Shown here piece after piece: positions 60,067-64,000 of a stretch of DNA of 64,000 bases. Position numbers and translations under genes: made by a program. This stretch comes from Guillardia theta CCMP2712 (taxonomy: Eukaryota; Cryptophyceae; Pyrenomonadales; Geminigeraceae): positions 1,069,012 through 1,133,011 of the forward strand of contig NW_005434673.1 of NCBI RefSeq assembly GCF_000315625.1, written 5' to 3'. The notes below the pieces were generated by a model that was not told where the DNA came from, ran no database searches, and saw only the letters and a list, made by a program, of their open reading frames with translations. Every line of letters starts with the position of its first letter. Positions within the stretch are counted from its first letter, which is position 1.

Positions 60067-60594
60067 CGTTCCCTCCTGCGCTCCGAAGTATATTTGGTCG
60101 CATTGTGCACGTTTTTTACTCAAGTCTACAGGATGGGGTGGGGGTGGTGGAACTATTCGGGTGGTATCCCCTCAAAGGGATGGTAGGGGGTTGTATTAAG
60201 TCTTTTTGTCTAGGGGGTGGTGCTCACCGGTGGCGGATGCGCATGTAAAGTGAAGAACTGCGATAGGGCAAGAGGAGGAGGAGGAGGAGGAGGAGGAGAA
60301 GGAGGAGGAGAGAAGGAGAGGACCTGAGAGTGTCCTGATGAAAAAAAGAGGAGGATCAGGAGGAGAATGAGACAGATGAAGAGGGAGGATTGAAAAGAAC
60401 AAGTGAATCATCGAGGGAAGAAGTTGCAAATGAGAACAAACCTCGAAACATGACAGTCGGCTAGGTCAGCGGGGAATGAATAGGTCTCGTCGGAGTTTTC
60501 AATCAGTTTAATGTCATTCTTTACTCAGGTTCATTCATGAGGGTTCGCTACCTGAAAACGTACTGATACAAGGAAGATAATAACGAATGTTGCC
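60067..60594. other. intergenic spacer
   Basis: G-rich tracts (GGGTGGGGGTGG at 60134, GGTAGGGGG at 60182, TAGGGGGTGG at 60212) and a (GGA)n stretch at about 60275-60310. No gene is recognised. Confidence 0.45.
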
Positions 60595-61532
60595 ATGAAC
60601 AAACAACGAAGAATTGCGATTGCATACGACAGAAGTGAAGAATCAGACCAGGTGTTTCCCGTGAACTCATTTCAATCCATCAATCCTCCAGCCCTCCTTC
60701 TCCTTCTCCTTCTCCTTCTCCTTCTCCTTCTCCTTCTCCTTCTCCTTCTCCTTCGTCTTCTTCTGTCCGACGGTCTGCTACTTTAGGCGCTTTTGTGGTG
60801 TATCAAGAAGTTCGCGACCCGCGATGACTTGCTGGTGTTGATTCACATCATCAAACTGAGCGAAGTGGACGACGAGGTTCAAGACGCATCAGCGAATGCA
60901 TCGGATGCATGCATGCCATGGAAGGTAGAGCAAGGTCCTCGCTTGCAACGTATGACGCGTGGGGCGCAGGATCTTCATCGAGGGCATGAAGCTGCAGGCA
61001 GGTGAAGTGAGCGCTTTCTATTCAGCTGCCATGCTCACGTGTGTCTTGACAGATCGCCGAACAGTGATGAAGGAATGTGCGTAGACATGGCGAGGTGATG
61101 TTGCTTGTAGGATCACAACTGAGAGGAACTCCCTGGCGGAGGTTCGAGGCAGCCATACGCATGTGTGAGCAGCATGAAGTGTCCTTCACGGTATGAGGCG
61201 GAGACAAAAACAGACTCTAAAGCCATCCAGGCGGTTCTGGCCCGAGGAGATGTGGGGCCAACGCTCGTTGAGACTATCAATGCACAAGACTGCGACGTTG
61301 CTGGTCCACCCTCTCAATCTTTATGTGCCTGATGAACTCTCTGAACTTCATTGTTTTGAGCCTTATCAAACGTATGTAACTTGTTAAGAGGCAGTTATTG
61401 GAGCAAGAAATCTCAATACGCTACAGCGAGCACTTCTCCCTCAAACAACCAAATTTGTGCTGCAGGTGCGCACATGGATGGTCGTACACGTTGATCTGCC
61501 ACATTATAATATTACAACTCCCTCGCTGCAGT

Positions 61533-61582
<50 letters not shown>

Positions 61583-63354
61583 TCTCGTCGTCGTCGTCGC
61601 CACCACCACCACCACCACCACTACCCTTTTCACTACCCTTTTTTCTGACTTTTCGTTTAATTTGTAGAGGATCGATTGCCCTCTCATCGTTCACAGGTAG
61701 AATTGAGAAATGCAGCCACATGTTCTGACTGAGGAGCAGGATTCCTTCTCATGTAACATGAAGTTTCCTTTCTACTTGTCTGGGTCAGTCCCATGATTGT
61801 CGTGCCTGCAGTCAAATCGATCTGAAAGAGAAGTCGCTGCTTCAAATTGCGAAAGTTCAGCTGGAGTCCAGCAAGGTCTTGTTTGATGAATGCAAAATTT
61901 GGTTGTCATTGTCGTGTTTTCAGCACCTTCAAGACTTTCGGAAGAGAAAGTTTTCATAGCAGAAAGTGGGAAAGGAGTGGACAACCTTGAAGATTCAAAC
62001 CGAAACTCGACAGATTCTGCTCGAGGTCGACGGGATAGTGCAAGGTGACAGTACGAGTCATGAGATGGGATCTTATTTGTCTCCTGCTAGACGGATTGCA
62101 GTGGCAGTTGATGGCTCAACCTCCTCAAAAGTTGCTCTGATGTGGGCCGTCAAGCACTGGTGCTCATCTTGTTACTCAATCCTCCCATCATGCTTCTCCT
62201 GCTCCTGCTCCTTCCCCTTTGCCGTTTATTTACGGTTTTGCTTCCTCCCCCCTTGCATGTTCTCCAGCTATAGGCAAGGAGACGTCATCCTTCTCTTCCA
62301 TTGTCAGCCGCTCCAGTTCAACCCTGGCGCAGGGTATGGAGCAGAGAAAACCTTTCAGGTAATGTCCACGTGGGCAATTCTCAACTTAATCCTAAGCGAA
62401 AGGCGCTCGAGGACAAAGCAAAATCCACTGGCACGAGCGTGAGCGCTTTGTTGTTGTTACCTCCTTTCTTCTCTTCGACTCCCTACTCCGATCGTCTTTC
62501 TCGTGCTCGTGCTCTTGCTCCGCGTCATTCCTTACTCCCCTCGCTCCCATGAAGTACAAGTTGGTTCAATCAGTTTTCCAGGTCTTGAAGCGATTTGCCA
62601 AAAGGCTCGAGCAGAAAAAGGTGTCCTGCATTCAAATACTCGCGCGTGGGGACCCAGCAAGCGAGCTTGCCCTGCTTACAGAGAAGAACAAGTGAGACGT
62701 TAAGCAATGAACGGGCGAGGAGATCATGCGAGGTGGCAGGTGCCATCTGCTCGTGATGGGATCACATGGAACTTCTTATGATGAACGAAAGGATTCAGGT
62801 TGATCATTTGACGTTTCACGAAGCATCTCTCTCCGCCCCTCTCTGCAATTTTCTTCCTTGTTTCTACATGTCCTTTCCTATTGTTTTTTCGTGCTTTCAC
62901 TTAAGATTGGCACCGACCTGCTTGTCTTCTTATCCCTCTTCTTGTGTCTCATCCTGCTGCAGGTGGCCAGTGGCAGCGACTCGCTTCCTGGTTCTATCGA
63001 CCAGCAGACAAGGTTTGGTCTAGACTTCCTTCCTCCTGCCTCTCTTTTGCGGTTCCGTATCCTCCACGCGCTTCTAGGATCCTTCTGCACTCCCTCTGCT
63101 AATTTTTCTTCGCTTGCGTTGCTACTTCGATTCTATCCACTTGCTTCAAAATCTGATCGGCGGTCATTATGGCCGCGCTTCTTACATGTTGGCAGACGGC
63201 CCCGAACAAGCACGCCGTCGGCAGTGTCTGTAAATTTCTTCCTCCCCCTCTCACTGAACTTGCTAACCTTGCTATAGGTTTCGCTGCAGCCAGCTCAATG
63301 CCAGCTCCTCTTGTGATAGTCGACAGGGTCAAGAGCTCTGAAAGTTACAAGTGA
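60595..63354 (+). CDS. protein with two universal stress protein (USP) domains
   Basis: First USP domain: RRIAIAYDRSEESDQ, then LWCIKKFATRDDLLVLIHII (60610-60860), RFEAAIRMCEQHE, AETKTDSKAIQAVLARGDVG with LVETINAQDCD (61140-61310) and a closing SVPMIVVPAV (about 61785). Second domain: SPARRIAVAVDGSTSSKVAL with WAVKHW (62075-62160), GDVILLFHCQP (about 62280), VLKRFAKRLEQKKVSCIQIL then ARGDPASELALL (62583-62690), HLLVMGSHGTS (about 62745) and MPAPLVIVDR at the end. USP domains are alpha/beta proteins, many binding ATP, linked to stress responses. The ATP-loop pattern GxxGS is only partly visible. Several introns are expanded by triplet or hexamer repeats. At 61179-61197 the frame is kept only by a 19-nt intron or by assuming an indel. 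Confidence 0.72.
60690..60757. repeat. (CTTCTC)n in the first USP intron
   Basis: About ten CTTCTC units, between the RRIAIAYDRSEESDQ exon and the LWCIKKFAT exon. Confidence 0.9.
61533..61624. repeat. (ATC)n and (CAC)n triplet arrays
   Basis: About 16 ATC units, then TCGTCG, then about eight CAC units, inside the USP gene and presumably intronic. Confidence 0.92.
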
Positions 63355-63928
63355 TCGATGGATTCATTGGCTATGGCTTGCTGAGTCCAGCTGAAGTTGA
63401 GCAGAAACAGAGTCTGACGTCATTCACTCTTCGACATTGCGGAGCGGCTCCATCTCGTCGCCGTCCCCAGCTGGTCCGTAGGGGCTGACAGAAGCTGTCA
63501 AGCGTGCAACACAAGAGGATGCAGAGTCTACCTAACGACCTGGTGCCCTTTTCCGAAGACCTTCCGGCCTAACCGGTTCAAGCAAGGACGGCAAGGCGAA
63601 ATCTACAAGCAGATTCAACCAGGCAGTAAGTTATACAAGCACAGGAACCGCGATCATGAAAAATGTCCAGATTCCGGTCAGTACTCCTCCGGCAGCGATA
63701 GAAAAGATCCTGTCATGTCACAACACAACCACCGACTCCTCCTCGTCCTCCTCGCCCCCTTTCCCCGCACCTCCCTCCACCCAAAGAACCCACTCTCCTT
63801 GCCAGCATTGCTAGCCTCCATCTCCCCCCGTTCCTTCATCTCCCTGTCTCTTTACAAATCGCCTTCCCCCTCGAACAAACCTTCAACCTGATCGCTTCTG
63901 AGTTGGATTTCGGATCCGAAGATATCCA
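63355..63928. other. spacer downstream of the USP gene
   Basis: No recognised gene. Pyrimidine-rich at 63730-63850. Probably the 3' end of the USP gene and the promoter of the next. Confidence 0.4.
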
Positions 63929-64000
63929 TGACCAACCACCAATCTCAAGTGGACGACGAAACTTCCATGGGAAATGGAGATCGATTTAAGATCGCTGATG
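63929..64000 (+). CDS. possible N-terminus of a further gene, cut by the window edge
   Basis: Twenty-four codons from MTNHQSQVDDETSMGNGDRF run open to the last base. The hydrophilic composition fits a protein start after a pyrimidine-rich upstream region, but length is too short for any assignment. Confidence 0.3.

Noticed and set aside
59823-60186. Open frames of Ser/Pro/Leu or Arg/Glu/Gly repeats
   Set aside because: Read-through of the CCCTCTCG octamer on both strands; no start context or family resemblance.

Overview
The window is eukaryotic nuclear DNA. Genes on both strands are split by many very short GT-AG introns, usually about 40-55 nt. Codons run through recognisable eukaryotic families, intergenic distances are short, and several large modular secreted proteins are present. 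One gene (47778-48836) encodes a preprotein with a signal peptide, a phenylalanine-containing cleavage region and a second hydrophobic segment, as expected for a plastid surrounded by more than two membranes. This fits an alga with a red-lineage secondary plastid, most likely a cryptophyte such as Guillardia. That assignment is inference, and no database search was possible. All multi-exon spans were assembled by eye, so exon borders are approximate unless stated.

Layout, left to right. 1-390: (CAGA)n microsatellite. 770-4841 (-): Sec1/Munc18 vesicle-fusion protein. 6184-6937 (-): DUF4442 hot-dog protein. 7137-9563 (-): PDZ protein. 10893-15869 (+): secreted protein with trefoil, cysteine-motif and LysM modules. 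16.5-33.1 kb: a large inverted duplication. Each arm carries a membrane-embedded protein related to glucosamine-fructose-6-phosphate aminotransferase (GFAT) and, tail-to-tail with it, a BMT5-like rRNA methyltransferase. The BMT5 copy of the second arm is broken by a deletion of about 750 bp. 34.3-37.3 kb: a smaller inverted duplication, 741 bp per arm, between an intact Kelch gene (+) and a truncated Kelch copy (-). 37.8-40.6 kb (-): glutathione reductase. 41.8-43.2 kb (-): ABHD11-like hydrolase. 44.3-45.1 kb (-): Tudor-like/PHD-finger protein. 45.7-47.6 kb (+): PDZ/coiled-coil/PDZ protein. 47.8-48.8 kb (-): plastid protein. 49.5-55.5 kb (+): secreted EGF-CUB-filamin-like-lectin-EGF protein. 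56.1-58.2 kb (+): membrane-anchored coiled-coil protein. 58.3-59.8 kb (-): SpoU/TrmH RNA methyltransferase. 60.6-63.4 kb (+): tandem universal-stress-domain protein. The last 72 nt may open another gene.

The genes do not form one pathway. Two themes recur: extracellular modular proteins with carbohydrate-binding domains, and RNA methyltransferases. The strongest candidate for something undescribed is the duplicated GFAT-like protein. A hydrophobic N-terminal region holding an HEAFH (HExxH) motif, resembling membrane-embedded M50 metalloproteases, lies about 100 residues before an internal Cys that should be the N-terminal nucleophile of a class-II glutamine amidotransferase domain. A SIS domain, further transmembrane segments and a coiled-coil tail follow. 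Other notable points are candidate introns of 29 and 32 nt, two GC-AG introns, and an assembly gap of 121 N that matches exactly the length of the corresponding stretch in the other arm.
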